NCBI RefSeq assembly: GCF_003546865.1
Contig: NZ_CP023434.1
Location: forward strand, 1,984,001-2,048,000
DNA length: 64,000 bases
Source of the DNA: Suicoccus acidiformans
GTDB lineage: Bacteria; Bacillota; Bacilli; Lactobacillales; Aerococcaceae
Direction of reading: 5' to 3'
Positions within the stretch are counted from its first letter, which is position 1. Each line of letters begins with the position of its first letter. The notes under the pieces are model-generated. The model was not told the DNA's origin. It did not search any database and saw nothing but the letters and a program-made list of their open reading frames with translations. Below are positions 48,480 through 58,512 of the stretch, one piece after another. The position numbers were made by a program, and so were the translations under genes.

Positions 48480-49166
48480 TTATGGCTTATAATACTCAGT
48501 TAATTCCACCACCTGATTAGTGGCAACGGATTGCTTCACGTCAATGATACGCTGGTTGGAACTGCCGCGAAAGACGGGTGGATTCGCTTCATCTCGGTAC
48601 TCTTTAATATACTGGCCATCGACCACCACATCCACCGCTTGAAGCAACTGTTTGCGCTCATCTGTATCAGGCAAGGCATTCAAAGTTTCATAGAGATAGC
48701 CGGTCCACATCCAAATATCTTTCGTCTCACCATAGACCTGGCGCACCTCTTCAACCAAAGGCAACAAGGTCTTGGCATTCAAGGTCGGCTCCCCGCCTAG
48801 CAAGGATAAACCTTGAATATAAGCCTTCCCCAAGTCTGCTATAATTAGCGCTTGAAGCTCATCCGTATAGTCAAAGCCATTCCGATAGTCTTGGATAGAC
48901 TCATTGTAACATTCCTCGCATGCGAAAGGGCAATAAGTCACATAGAGAACATTGCGCACCCCGGGTCCATCGACGAAATTATCCGTCTTGTAATCGGCAA
49001 CCTTCGTTTCCATATAAGGAATGGAATTCCAGCGATAACTCAAGGTGCTCTGCTCAATAATCTTATTCAAGCGCTCCTCGCGAATCGCCCGAATATCCTC
49101 TTTGGAAATATCAGTATAGACACCTTCATTAATCGCTTGAATCATCTCTCTCGTAATCCTCGTCAA
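48480..49166 (-). CDS. nrdG: Anaerobic ribonucleotide reductase activating protein
   Basis: A 228-residue radical SAM activase that installs the glycyl radical on NrdD. The iron-sulfur motif CxxxCxxC is YCPFACEECYN, preceded by FVDGPGVRNVLYV, and followed by LSLLGGEPTLNAKTLL and VDVVVDGQYIKEYRD. I start at TTG 49166, which has GAGAGGAG at 8 bases; the longer reading to 49187 runs through that ribosome site. About 55 residues precede the core, more than in the usual 150-200 residue NrdG. It lies 24 bases after nrdD in one operon. Confidence 0.9.
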   Translation of the reverse strand: MTRITREMIQAINEGVYTDISKEDIRAIREERLNKIIEQSTLSYRWNSIPYMETKVADYKTDNFVDGPGVRNVLYVTYCPFACEECYNESIQDYRNGFDYTDELQALIIADLGKAYIQGLSLLGGEPTLNAKTLLPLVEEVRQVYGETKDIWMWTGYLYETLNALPDTDERKQLLQAVDVVVDGQYIKEYRDEANPPVFRGSSNQRIIDVKQSVATNQVVELTEYYKP

Positions 49167-49190
49167 TTGGGTGTCTCCTCTCTCCAAATA

Positions 49191-51329
49191 TTACATATGC
49201 TTAACCCGTGACTCAATTTCTTTCTTACGCCCTCGAACAATCGGACGCGAATTCGGCTCACCCAAGTAACCACAAAGGCGTTTCACCACTTGACTGGTTG
49301 CTGGATTACTATTACCACAAGACGGGCATTCAAAACCTTGTTCCGTAGCTTTAAAGTCTCCATTAAAGCCACATTCGAAACACTTATCAATCGGCGAATT
49401 GACGCCTAAATAACCTAATTTATCATAGGCATAATCAATAATGGCCTCCATACCTTTCAAGTTATGGACTAAGCTCGGCGCTTCCACATAGGAAATAAAA
49501 CCACCACTGGTTAACTTAGGATAGGCCGCTTCGAAATCAATCTTCTCAAAAGGCGTAATGTCTTGCTCAGTCGTAAAGTGGAAGGAGTTAGTGTAGTACT
49601 CCTTATCCGTCACACCTTCAATATCACCGAATTTCGCCCGGTCGAGACGGCAGAACTTATCCGTCAAACTTTCCGAAGGCGTCCCGTAGTTGGAATAATG
49701 CACCCCTTCAGCCTCGCCCCACTGATCGGCCTTATCTTTCATCCGCTGCAGAATTTCAACCGTAAAGTCCTTGGCTCCGTCTATCTGATGCCACTCTGTC
49801 GTACCATACATAATCGTCGCCACTTCGTGCAAGCCAATGTAACCTAGAGAAATCGTCCCCCGACGATTACCAAAAGCCTTGTCAAAAGCATTCTCCCCCG
49901 CTTGCGTACGCGTCAAAGCTCCTTGTTCAAATAAGATCGGTGCCATGCTGGACTTTAAGTTATCCCGCAAGAAATTGATACGGAAAGCTGCCGCTTCATG
50001 TAATAAATCCAGCCGCTCATCAAAGATTTCCCAGAACTTCTCGAAGTCCCCGGCCGATTCTAGGGCAATACGCGGCAAGTTCACCGTCTGTACCCCAGCA
50101 TTGGCACGACCTTCATTCAAATATTCGCCTGTCTCTGGGTCCACCCAACCTTGCAAGAAAGAGCGACAACCCATAGGGAACTTAAAGCTACCCGTAATAT
50201 CGATAATCTTCTCTTCAAAAAGATAATCTGGATAAATACGCTTAGCCGTACACTCAAGGGCCAAGTGCTTCACATCATAATTTGGATCGTCCGGCTTTAA
50301 ATTCACGCCATCTTTAATGACAAATAATAATTTCGGGAAGATAGCCGTCTTATTCTTATTAGGATCGTCACTTTCGCCCAAGCCATGTAAGCGCACCTTG
50401 AGAATCGCCTGTTGAATTTCCCGTTCGAAGCGGTTCGTCCCCCGGCCGAAACCAAGACTGACAAAAGGCGTCTGACCTGAGCTGGAACTTAAACTATTAA
50501 TATCATACTCCAAACCTTCCATCGCCTTATAAATATCCTTGCGAGTCAACTCAAAAGCGACCATCTCCAAAGTCTCTACATCTGTAATATGCGCCGCCAA
50601 TTCAGCCTGATGCTTCTGGTAGTTCTTCTCCGCAAAAGGCGCCAAGAGCACATCCGCATCTGCGATGGTCTGCCCACCATATTGCACCGAAGCAATACTT
50701 TGGATAATCATGGCCAAGTGACGCGTGGCTACCCCAATCGAGCCTGGCGTACCCATATGCGTTCCATTCAACTCAAAGCCATTGTGTAACATATCTTGAT
50801 AATTCGTCACATTACAGTTCGTCATAGGCGAATACGGGAAGAAGTCCGAATCATGCAAGTGAATATCGCCATTTACATGGGCTTCCCACACTGCTTCCGG
50901 CCAAGTCTTAGATCCAATAGCCTTGGCCACAGAACCCGCTGTTAAATCCCGATAAGTGTTAAAGACATTGCTGTCCTTATTCGCATTCTCATGAACCACC
51001 GAAGGATCCTTGGCAATTAGCTTGCTGACTTCCCCTTCGATGTCCGGCAGACCTAAACGGTCCATATCCTTACGCAAGCGATAGAGGGTATAGTTCTTAG
51101 ATGTTTGCGGATACCCCTTCGCCATCAACTTATTCTCTACCAAGCCTTGAATTTCATATACGGATAAACCATCAGATTTCTCGGCAAGAATATGAATTTC
51201 GCTAGCAATCTCTGAACCTGCTTGATCCAAGTTCTCGTTAATATCGTTATTCGCTTTATTTATCGCTTGGATAATTTTATCTTCGTCGAAGGCAGTCTTT
51301 GCCCCGTTCCGCTTAATTACTTGCATCAT
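49191..51329 (-). CDS. nrdD: Anaerobic ribonucleoside-triphosphate reductase
   Basis: A 712-residue class III ribonucleotide reductase that makes dNTPs without oxygen. An N-terminal ATP-cone covers about residues 1-95 (VIKRNGAKTAFDEDKIIQAI). The catalytic barrel includes SDFFPYSPMTNCNVTNYQDM and QTPFVSLGFGRGTNRFE. The C-terminal zinc site is CFECGFNGDF...CPSCGNSNPA and the glycyl radical loop is KRLCGYLGEPNSRP. AAGGAG lies 10 bases before the first ATG. A perfect NrdR box sits upstream. With nrdG it implies facultative anaerobic growth. Confidence 0.96.
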   Translation of the reverse strand: MMQVIKRNGAKTAFDEDKIIQAINKANNDINENLDQAGSEIASEIHILAEKSDGLSVYEIQGLVENKLMAKGYPQTSKNYTLYRLRKDMDRLGLPDIEGEVSKLIAKDPSVVHENANKDSNVFNTYRDLTAGSVAKAIGSKTWPEAVWEAHVNGDIHLHDSDFFPYSPMTNCNVTNYQDMLHNGFELNGTHMGTPGSIGVATRHLAMIIQSIASVQYGGQTIADADVLLAPFAEKNYQKHQAELAAHITDVETLEMVAFELTRKDIYKAMEGLEYDINSLSSSSGQTPFVSLGFGRGTNRFEREIQQAILKVRLHGLGESDDPNKNKTAIFPKLLFVIKDGVNLKPDDPNYDVKHLALECTAKRIYPDYLFEEKIIDITGSFKFPMGCRSFLQGWVDPETGEYLNEGRANAGVQTVNLPRIALESAGDFEKFWEIFDERLDLLHEAAAFRINFLRDNLKSSMAPILFEQGALTRTQAGENAFDKAFGNRRGTISLGYIGLHEVATIMYGTTEWHQIDGAKDFTVEILQRMKDKADQWGEAEGVHYSNYGTPSESLTDKFCRLDRAKFGDIEGVTDKEYYTNSFHFTTEQDITPFEKIDFEAAYPKLTSGGFISYVEAPSLVHNLKGMEAIIDYAYDKLGYLGVNSPIDKCFECGFNGDFKATEQGFECPSCGNSNPATSQVVKRLCGYLGEPNSRPIVRGRKKEIESRVKHM

Positions 51330-51359
51330 GGTGCTCTATCTCCTTATAGTAATGTTCAA

Positions 51360-51375
51360 ACACAATATATTGTGT
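51360..51375 (-). promoter_or_regulatory. NrdR box upstream of nrdD
   Basis: ACACAATATATTGTGT, a perfect 16-bp palindrome that fits the NrdR consensus, 31 bases before nrdD. Usually two boxes occur; I could not find a convincing second one in the next 40 bases. Confidence 0.85.
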
Positions 51376-51410
51376 CTTTGCACCTACTATTACACTACTT
51401 ATTGGGGAGG

Positions 51411-52341
51411 AAGTCAAGTCTTTTTATAAGAATTAGGCGTTGTGAAAATAATTTTTGCTTATAAAGGTGAGTGTAGTGCCTTTCCAAGCAGGCGAGAAAT
51501 TTCAGATCTATCATTCAATGTTTCCACTTGAGCAAATGCGATTGCCTGCATATAATTTAGTTAAGAGACGCCCCAAATCATATCCACCTAGGAAGAAGCT
51601 ATACGAAACATCCCACTCATTCCCAAGCCTGGCCCAGCTTACCTGCTTTACGCTTGAGGAAGCATAAGAACACCCTATTTCAAAAAAATCATATGGCAAG
51701 AGTCTGGATATTGGCTTCACGGCATTTAACGTACTTCAAGCCGTTCCGGGGCACCCATGACAGACAGCACCCGGCGCAAATCAAGGAACACTTCCAACAC
51801 CTTAATGCCATCAGCTAAATAACACACGTCATTTCTTCCTAAAGGCGAAGCCCATGTATACCAACAAACGACCCCAAAAGCACTGGTTCTATCTCTGCCT
51901 AACTCTGACATGGCTTCTCCAGGAGTCTTACAATGCCCAAGGCGAAGAAGCCACCGTCATCCAACCAGACCCCTCACACCACCGCAAACTCAGCCAAACA
52001 GAAACTTACCAAGTAGCAGGTGAGCTACTCACTTGGCTGGAGACTCCGGTATAAATACTAAACTATAGTCAACCAACAATAACAGATTAAATTTTACATT
52101 TTGTCTAATCAGCTTGCTAAGCCCTGCACAATATTTCCAACAATATTGTTCGAGGTGACTCGATTGAGAAGAGATTGAAAATAACACAAACTGTTGAAGA
52201 ATTAGGCTTTTGTCGACCAACTATTTATAAGTGCCATTCGAAAAAGCCGAGGAATATTTTATTAAACATGGAAAGTGAAAGAAGCAATTAGATTCGTATA
52301 TAGATTGAGTTTTACATTGCTTACAAGAATATCCACATTGA
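51411..52341. other. Decayed region between nrdD and an IS21 remnant
   Basis: No intact recognisable gene. Two open stretches have protein-like composition: 51455-51667 (+), with PFQAGEKFQIYHSMFPLEQM, and 51854-52054 (+), with KHWFYLCLTLTWLLQESYNA. Neither has a ribosome site and I recognise no family. They may be remnants of one larger gene. Confidence 0.35.
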
Positions 52342-52544
52342 ACTGCAGCACAAATTAAAGATCGGCTGTTGGTAGGTTATCCAGATTTAAACGTTAATGA
52401 TTGTACCCTTCGCCTTTTTTGACAAATTTAGGCATAAAGTATCAGATTCCAAAAGCAACGACTCAACGTCAATATGAAGCCATTCTGGCGTTGCCGATGG
52501 GATTACAGATGCAATTTGTGGTATTGGCACTAGTGGGCTTATGA
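52342..52544 (+). pseudogene. IS21-type transposase (IstA) remnant
   Basis: TAAQIKDRLLVGYPDLNVND, then after a frameshift near 52420 NLGIKYQIPKATTQRQYEAI and LALPMGLQMQF resemble the region just before the catalytic core of some IS21-family transposases (typical ...QRQYEAVxDLPxGxQxQVDFG). The DDE core itself is lost. Unrelated in detail to the istA at 24515. Confidence 0.5.
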
Positions 52545-52731
52545 AGTAGCAGTATTCACACAATGCTGGAGACACTAAAAGAGGCCCGAAGAAGTATTTA
52601 TAAAAGCATATAAATACTTACTTCCGGTCTCATTTTTAAATTCAATTACGCAAGGGTCTTGGCAAATAGTTCGAAGAAGGAAATTATATCATTCTTGGAG
52701 CAAATAATATCATTTGATTTATCAGGTCAAC

Positions 52732-54081
52732 TCAGCACCCTAAGTCATAGAAGGCCTTCATATCCTCTTCCGGTACCATACTGCCACCCGTCGCCCAAGC
52801 TAAGTGGGTCGCATTGTGCATATGGTCTGTAAGTTTATGGCGCTCAAGGTAAGCTTTCCCTTCCGCTGAATGAAGCAAGAGTTGGGGTCCGTACATTCCT
52901 GGAGTAGAAGACGGTTCAATCGCAATATCTTCCGTATCGATTAATTTGCTCAGGTAATTATAGGCATCTTGATCGGTAACGGTATAAATACCACTGACAA
53001 TCTTGGCCATAATTTCTGCCACACCTCTAGAAGCTGTTCCAACCGCAAGTCCATCCATGCCTGTTTGACCACTCAAGGCGAAATCTGTGACTGAAACTTG
53101 GCCGTATTGCTCAGTTATTAAGCTCAGTGCCATCGCGGGAATTTGGGTAGGCTCTACGAAGAAGACATGCACATCGTCCCCGAATTGCTCCTTAAATCCA
53201 TAAGTTATGCCACCTGGGGCACCACCCACCCCACAAGGAATGTACACAAATAACGGATGCTCGCTATCTACCTTAATATCCATCTCGGCTAATTGCTTTG
53301 CGACACGTTCACCAGCCACCGCATAGCCGTAAAATAAGTCCATCGAATGCTCATCATCTACAAAGTGAGATTTCGGGTCAGCATCCGACTCTTTACGCCC
53401 TTGGGCCACAGCCTCGGTAAAATCGGTATCGTATTCTTTAACGGTATTCCCGTGGTCGCGAAGATAATCTTTCTTCCATTGCTTTGCATCAGATGACATA
53501 TGAACGGTCGCATTAAAGCCTAGGGCTGCACTCATCACACCGGTCGCAATAGCCAAATTACCCGTAGACCCTACTTGGACTTTAAATTGACTCATATAAT
53601 CTTGAAATGCATCGCTAGCAAATTTCCGATAATCATCATCGTAGCCAGATAATAAACCTGCTTCCAATGCCTTTTCTTCTGCAAATTTCAACACTTCATG
53701 AACAGCTCCTCGAGCCTTGACTGACCCAGCTACCGGCAAGGAATCGTCTCGCTTCAAATAGAGCGTCCCCGAAAGCTCTTGGCCACTCGCTTCTTCAATT
53801 GCTTGGGTCATATGCGGAATATGCGTTATTGGGGATTCAATAAGGCCATTATTTGCTTTCGTCTCAGGATACACCAATTCGATAAATGGAGCGAATCGCT
53901 TCAATCGATCAGACGCATCTTTAACCCGCTCTGGCTCGGCACTCACCTGTTCCCTGGCCTGGGCATAAGGCAATTGGCCATCATTCAACCAGAACACCTT
54001 CTCACCCTCACTCACATTCTCCAGAACAGGCTTAGACTCAATCCATTGGTCAATTGTTTTGCCGGCTACTGTGTTTCCCAT
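52732..54081 (-). CDS. dsdA: D-serine ammonia-lyase
   Basis: A 449-residue PLP enzyme that deaminates D-serine to pyruvate and ammonia. Family features include LYLKRDDSLPVAGSVKARGA with the PLP Lys, QVGSTGNLAIATGVMSAALG, VYIPCGVGGAPGGITYGF-like glycine-rich phosphate loop and SSTPGMYGPQLLLHS. The length matches DsdA (about 440). I start at ATG 54081, preceded by TTAGGAGG at 7 bases; an in-frame ATG 21 bases earlier overlaps that site. No DsdC/DsdX neighbour is seen. It probably detoxifies or feeds on host or urinary D-serine. Confidence 0.94.
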   Translation of the reverse strand: MGNTVAGKTIDQWIESKPVLENVSEGEKVFWLNDGQLPYAQAREQVSAEPERVKDASDRLKRFAPFIELVYPETKANNGLIESPITHIPHMTQAIEEASGQELSGTLYLKRDDSLPVAGSVKARGAVHEVLKFAEEKALEAGLLSGYDDDYRKFASDAFQDYMSQFKVQVGSTGNLAIATGVMSAALGFNATVHMSSDAKQWKKDYLRDHGNTVKEYDTDFTEAVAQGRKESDADPKSHFVDDEHSMDLFYGYAVAGERVAKQLAEMDIKVDSEHPLFVYIPCGVGGAPGGITYGFKEQFGDDVHVFFVEPTQIPAMALSLITEQYGQVSVTDFALSGQTGMDGLAVGTASRGVAEIMAKIVSGIYTVTDQDAYNYLSKLIDTEDIAIEPSSTPGMYGPQLLLHSAEGKAYLERHKLTDHMHNATHLAWATGGSMVPEEDMKAFYDLGC

Positions 54082-54767
54082 TTCCATTCCTCCTAAGTCC
54101 ATAACTTACTGCGCTCATCAGCATTAAAGCAGACCTTTGAAATCTGCGCGCGTATCCGCTAAGAAATAAATTGTCAAATAACTCTCCATAAGGCGTCAGC
54201 CAAAGGCTTGACCTAACTTAAATGCTATGCCATTAGTCTAAAATAAATTGCACCGCGATACAAACAACTTGGCTTGCCAAAGCGCAATGCTAAAGGAATT
54301 CTAATCTTTACCATACCAAAAAACCTAGTTACCTCAGGAAGCTTACCATCTATCATGCAGTGGATGGGCCTGTACAAATGCTTGAGGTCAAGCTTAAGAT
54401 AACAGATACTAGGCTTTGCTCAAACTGCCTTAGGCTTTCGCACTATCCTAAGTAACTCATTGATTAAACAGAAAGCTAGTCCTTGACTACTGAGTAAAGG
54501 ATTCAGCTGAGAAGCCAACAACCAATTAATTCCGATGTCTCTCCCCTCTTGTGGTTGGGCACACGTCCCTCCTAATATATCCCACTAATAGCACAGAAGT
54601 CATTTCTACGACATCCAGCACTTAAATTGACACTAAGCTACAGATTAACATTGATTCTAACGCACAACATTCTGTCACTTATACTTTGCTCTATCTTTTT
54701 ACCAGGCAGAGTGCTATACTGATTTTATCAAGTCCACTATGTTCACAAGATGTAAAGGAGGATTCAC
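54082..54767. other. Spacer between dsdA and the SDR gene
   Basis: About 690 bases without a recognisable gene. The last 60 bases hold a likely promoter for the SDR gene (TATACT at about 54714). The rest is probably decayed DNA plus the dsdA promoter. Confidence 0.4.
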
Positions 54768-55514
54768 ATGCAACTCAAGGACAAAGTCGCAATTATTACA
54801 GGGGCAGGCTCAGGTTTTGGCAAGGCTACGAGTGAGCTGTTTGCTGAAGAAGGGGCCAAAGTTGTTGTCGTTGATTATAATCTCGAATCAGCAGAAAAGA
54901 CCGTAAAAGAAATTCAAGATGCCGGTGGCGAAGCTATTGCTGTTCAAGGCGATGTCAGTCAAGTTGAAGATGTCCAGAACTTTATCCAGAAGGCTATTGA
55001 TACCTATGGGCAAATTGATGTTTTGTTTAATAATGCTGGAATTTACGCTCCAGGCAATGCCGAAGAGGTAAGCCTAGAAGACTTTAATAAGTCGATTGAA
55101 GTCAATGTTAACGGGGTCTTCTATGCTTCTAAATTCGCCATACCTTATTTGAAGAAGACGAAAGGTTGCATTATTTCCACAGCTTCAGCCGGTGGTATTA
55201 TTGGTTTTCCGGGTGCGGTCGCCTATGGAACAACTAAAGGGGCCGTTATCTCTATGATGAAGGCCATTGCCGTTGATTACGCCATAGACGGGGTACGAGC
55301 GAACGCAATCTGCCCAGGGACAGGTGTCACAGGAATGACGTCTGCTTTATTAGAAGACGATGCCATTCGCGAAGGCTTCCTGGCACCTATCCCAATGAAA
55401 CGCCTAGGCCAACCCGATGACATCGCCAAGGCAGCCCTATTCCTCGCCAGTGATCAAGCAAGCTACATTACAGGCCATGCCCTACCAGTAGACGGTGGTT
55501 GGACCATGTCCTAA
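54768..55514 (+). CDS. Short-chain dehydrogenase/reductase
   Basis: A 248-residue classical SDR. The cofactor motif is IITGAGSGFGKATSE (TGxxxGxG); Asp in VVVVDYN after beta-2 suggests NAD(H) preference. NNAG is in LFNNAGIYAPG, the catalytic Ser in IISTASAGGIIG and the Tyr-x3-Lys in VAYGTTKGAVISM. The C-terminus PVDGGWTMS is typical. AAAGGAGG precedes the ATG. The substrate cannot be told from sequence; polyol, acetoin or 3-oxoacyl type are all possible. Single gene with its own terminator. Confidence 0.9.
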   Translation: MQLKDKVAIITGAGSGFGKATSELFAEEGAKVVVVDYNLESAEKTVKEIQDAGGEAIAVQGDVSQVEDVQNFIQKAIDTYGQIDVLFNNAGIYAPGNAEEVSLEDFNKSIEVNVNGVFYASKFAIPYLKKTKGCIISTASAGGIIGFPGAVAYGTTKGAVISMMKAIAVDYAIDGVRANAICPGTGVTGMTSALLEDDAIREGFLAPIPMKRLGQPDDIAKAALFLASDQASYITGHALPVDGGWTMS

Positions 55515-55520
55515 AGTCGC

Positions 55521-55550
55521 AAAAAGTCAGCTTTTCAGCTGACTTTTTTG
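55521..55550 (+). terminator. Terminator after the SDR gene
   Basis: Stem AAAAGTCAGC / GCTGACTTTT with a small loop and T6, seven bases after the stop. Confidence 0.9.
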
Positions 55551-56333
55551 TGTGCTTTTGGGCAAGCATTCATCGTGATTTATACGTCCGCTTGCTGCCA
55601 GTCTGTAACTACGCTTCCACACCAATGGTTAATCTATCCGCTAATGCTCCCAGCAATGCGCATACTTACAAGAATAATCTCCTTTGAAATCGCGCTTTAA
55701 GACCTCCTGCAGCTATTAAATAAAGAACTGCTTATCCACATTCTTAAAATAAGTATCAAGGCTAATTCCCCATTGGCCGTGATAAATACAATCCCCCTTA
55801 GCCATCTCTCTGGCGCTATTCCTCCGCCACACGTAAATCAGCCGTTAAGGCTTGCTACAACTGCAAATCTAATCGCCCACCCTAGGAAAAGCAAATACTT
55901 GGCTATGATAACCTTCTCTTTCCGTATAGTCTTTAGTCAAGGCTTGCCGAAACTTACTTTAAACCGTATTACCTTCGAGAAGATCGCTACTTCTTCCCCA
56001 CTTCCTTTTGCATAAGAAAGCATGCTTAAACATCTTTCCCAACCACAAGCAAGCTCGTTTCAGACACACCTATCTCTTATTACGTTTACTTCATCACAAG
56101 CCAGAATATTAGGCGTTGCCAATGTGAATTGACTGATTAAGACCTTTCGGTAAACTAACTCTGCTGGAAAACAAGGTAGAATACATTATTCGACTTAATT
56201 ATATCTCTCCCATCCCAATTATCGGTTTATTAAACCTTTGAATTAGTACTGCATCATGCTTATAATCTGTTATCTTGCGTTTTTCACATTATAATTTAGA
56301 TGAAGCAGTCTATTAATAAAGGAGGTTACTGCG
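55551..56333. other. 780-bp region without an intact gene
   Basis: No intact gene. On the minus strand a short open stretch near 55730-55815 (KGDCIYHGQWGISLDTYFKN) looks like the 3' end of a lost gene. The promoter of the next cassette probably lies at about 56270-56300 (TTATAAT). Confidence 0.4.
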
Positions 56334-56590
56334 ATGTCTGAACCGTCTATAAATGGTCCGAAAAGACGTATCTTTACCGGAAGAATCCCGATGGATGGTT
56401 AGATAACTTAGGTTTCATGTTTATCTTTTGCGTCTGTGATAGTTTATCCCAATTTATTGGTGACTGGTCTTTTCTGCTTTTTATTGTTTTGTTCGTTGTA
56501 TACATTCATAGGTACTTTTCTGATAAGTCTGCTGTGGAAGAAATAGAGCCAAATTACATTACGATTCGATTAACCCTTGGAGGATGGTGA
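56334..56590 (+). pseudogene. Small two-helix membrane protein, one-base frameshift
   Basis: AAAGGAGG lies 6 bases before ATG 56334, but after MSEPS the frame is lost; adding one base near 56347 opens YKWSEKTYLYRKNPDGWLDN, then a hydrophobic stretch (GFMFIFCVCDSLSQFIGDWS, FLLFIVLFVVYIHRYF) and a polar tail ending TIRLTLGGW. About 85 residues. The stop overlaps the ribosome site of the next gene, so the two form a unit. Family not recognised. Confidence 0.55.
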
Positions 56591-56591
56591 T

Positions 56592-57517
56592 ATGAAGATT
56601 TATGGTATGACTTTTACGTTTATTTATGAAGAAGAAAAAGACTTTTAGAAGTCAGGAAATCGTTTATGCAATGGATAAATTCGTCAATGAAGTCATCACT
56701 TATCATAAGCAAGTTATAGAATCGCGTAAGCGGGCATCCCAAGTAGCCGAAACTTCAGAAACATCTGCAACAAACTCCAACGTACCAATATCGGCCTTTA
56801 AAGAATCGATTGAAGCTTTACCAGATTGTCAACCCGCGACTTCATATTTTAAGTCGGGGAAGATTTCGTTTTTTACTGAGTATACTTATCACGCGTAGAT
56901 GAAAGATTTGCCGAGGTTCGGGAAGAGTGGCGCCGGAACTATCTTGAATCTTTGCAAACATCTCGTACGACCCTCCTGGGTTGCTCTAGTCTTATCGCCC
57001 TTCAGCACTTTCTTCTCAACACTAATTTCATGGAAGGTTTTGCAGTCTTCATGTTCTTTATTCCCATTCTGTTATGTCTATACTTACTTTCAATAATCCA
57101 TGATTGTCGTAAGAGTTTAAAGCACGTAGACCAATCCTTTGACCTTATCAGTGATAATTTGCTTATACTGGAAATTAGCGCGGATAGTATCTTCCGACAA
57201 AAGCTAGAAGCAAGCAAGCGCTCCAAAGAGAAGCAGCAAGATGACTTGAAGAAACACCGCAAGCGGCGCGTCAAATTCAAGAATATATCTGGAATGAAAT
57301 TAAAAGTTACAAGTGGCTAGAAGACGTTTATCACAAAGCATATATCAAGGCTAATCTTCGGGAAATCCATAGACATGCACTGCTGCTTAAGCTTACCAAC
57401 GGTCAAACAATGAGGGGCACCTTACCCAATTGGTCTGAGACAGCCCACTCTACACACGCTTTCCAAAGGGATTTACAAAAGATTTATGATGCGGCGAAAG
57501 GACATGACTTAACGTGA
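56592..57517 (+). pseudogene. Unknown membrane protein gene with three frameshifts
   Basis: Begins MKIYGMTFTFIYEEEK after GGAGG at 8 bases. One indel in the A-run near 56635 leads into SQEIVYAMDKFVNEVITYHK; a lost base near 56885 leads into RVDERFAEVREEWRRNYLES; another near 57265 leads into ARQIQEYIWNEIKSYKWLED and KLTNGQTMRGTLPNW, stop at 57517. Joined, it gives about 305 residues: a soluble coiled N-part, a two-helix membrane hairpin (FMEGFAVFMFFIPILLCLYL), a long charged helix (KLEASKRSKEKQQDDLKKHR) and a C-domain. Not recognised. It is coupled to the small membrane gene upstream. Confidence 0.55.
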
Positions 57518-57747
57518 ACGTTGCTATGACCTCAGCTTCGATAAATTCAGCAATGGTTCCCTTCACAATACCCTGGCGATTAGCACACAAATATCGCAAA
57601 AAATATCCGCTTAAGGCAGTTAGCCTTTCCAAATGTCTACTTTAAGGGGAACATCCCTAACGAATCTCTCACAAAGTTGCTTGTTAAGTTAATTATAAAA
57701 CCCACTATTTTTGGCATAGATGATTATCCAATGACTACAGATTCACA

Positions 57748-57906
57748 CTATTCACCTTGCCTTGGTAGTTCTTGATAAATCACCTGTTGGCTTAGGAAAT
57801 CGCGCAGAATGGTGCCATAATTCTGTCCTATTTTGGCAAGGCTAAGGTTTCCTGCAATAACTTCGATTAGAATAAAGGCAGTGTTATTTACGAGCAATAA
57901 TAACAT
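57748..57906 (-). pseudogene. Short unknown ORF or gene fragment
   Basis: A 52-codon open frame from ATG 57906: MLLLLVNNTAFILIEVIAGN, then LSLAKIGQNYGTILRDFLSQ. The composition looks protein-like but there is no ribosome site and it overlaps the mazE promoter. Probably a fragment. Confidence 0.25.
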
Positions 57907-57928
57907 TCGTGGTGAATTATGTTATAAT
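57898..57928 (+). promoter_or_regulatory. mazEF promoter with operator-like inverted repeat
   Basis: TATAAT (57923-57928) as -10 with an imperfect palindrome ATAACATTC-GTGGT-GAATTATGTTAT overlapping it. Toxin-antitoxin operons of this type are autoregulated by the antitoxin through such palindromes. Confidence 0.5.
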
Positions 57929-57946
57929 GCTTATGAGGTGGTTTGA

Positions 57947-58177
57947 ATGTATACAACTAGAACACGAAAGCAAGGTAATTCAATCGTCGTGACCCTACCG
58001 GCGAGTGAGGAGTACCCTATCGCAAGCCAGAAAGAATACTTTGTCTTCTATCATGAAGATGGAACGGTTACGCTTGTCCCTAAGATTGATAATCCTTTCT
58101 TAATTGCTGAAGAAGGCGCATATTATGATAGTGAAGTCTGGGAGGATATGCCAAGAGCTGGGGAAGAACTACTATGA
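57947..58177 (+). CDS. mazE: MazE-family antitoxin
   Basis: A 76-residue AbrB/MazE swapped-hairpin protein. The N-terminal DNA-binding part reads TTRTRKQGNSIVVTLPASEE and the acidic C-terminal half (NPFLIAEEGAYYDSEVWEDM) is the kind that wraps and neutralises the toxin. GAGGTGG is upstream. The stop overlaps the toxin start by four bases (ATGA), as usual for such pairs. Confidence 0.85.
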   Translation: MYTTRTRKQGNSIVVTLPASEEYPIASQKEYFVFYHEDGTVTLVPKIDNPFLIAEEGAYYDSEVWEDMPRAGEELL

Positions 58178-58512
58178 GTTATATTCCAGAGAAAGGTGAT
58201 ATCGTATGGCTTGACTTCGACCCTGCTGCGGGTAAGGAAATCCAAAAGTGTAGACCAGCCTTAGTAATCTCACACATTGCTTTCAATCGCACAACCTATT
58301 TCGCAGTCGTCTGTCCCATTACCACTACATTTCGAAAGTTCCCCACACATGTCCCCCTACCGAAACAGCTGAATACGGCAGGCTATGTGGTTGTGTCCCA
58401 ACTTAAGTCGATTGATTTCAAAGTAAGAAATATCGCCTTTATCGAAAAAGTTCCAACCTTCTACTTGAAGCAAATTGACCAGTTAGTTGAATATATTTTT
58501 AGTAAGGATTGA
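58174..58512 (+). CDS. mazF: MazF/PemK-family toxin (mRNA interferase)
   Basis: A 112-residue toxin of the MazF/PemK superfamily. It starts IPEKGDIVWLDFDPAAGKEI and continues QKCRPALVISHIAFNRTTYF, the conserved RPALVIS strand; VVCPITTTFRKFP and VVSQLKSIDFKVRNI are also typical. MazF enzymes cut single-stranded RNA at short motifs. Co-transcribed with mazE. The cleavage motif is unknown. Confidence 0.9.
   Translation: MSYIPEKGDIVWLDFDPAAGKEIQKCRPALVISHIAFNRTTYFAVVCPITTTFRKFPTHVPLPKQLNTAGYVVVSQLKSIDFKVRNIAFIEKVPTFYLKQIDQLVEYIFSKD

Noticed and set aside
57002-57280. Minus-strand ORF in the membrane cassette
   Set aside because: Antisense of the convincing plus-strand coding pattern; no ribosome site.
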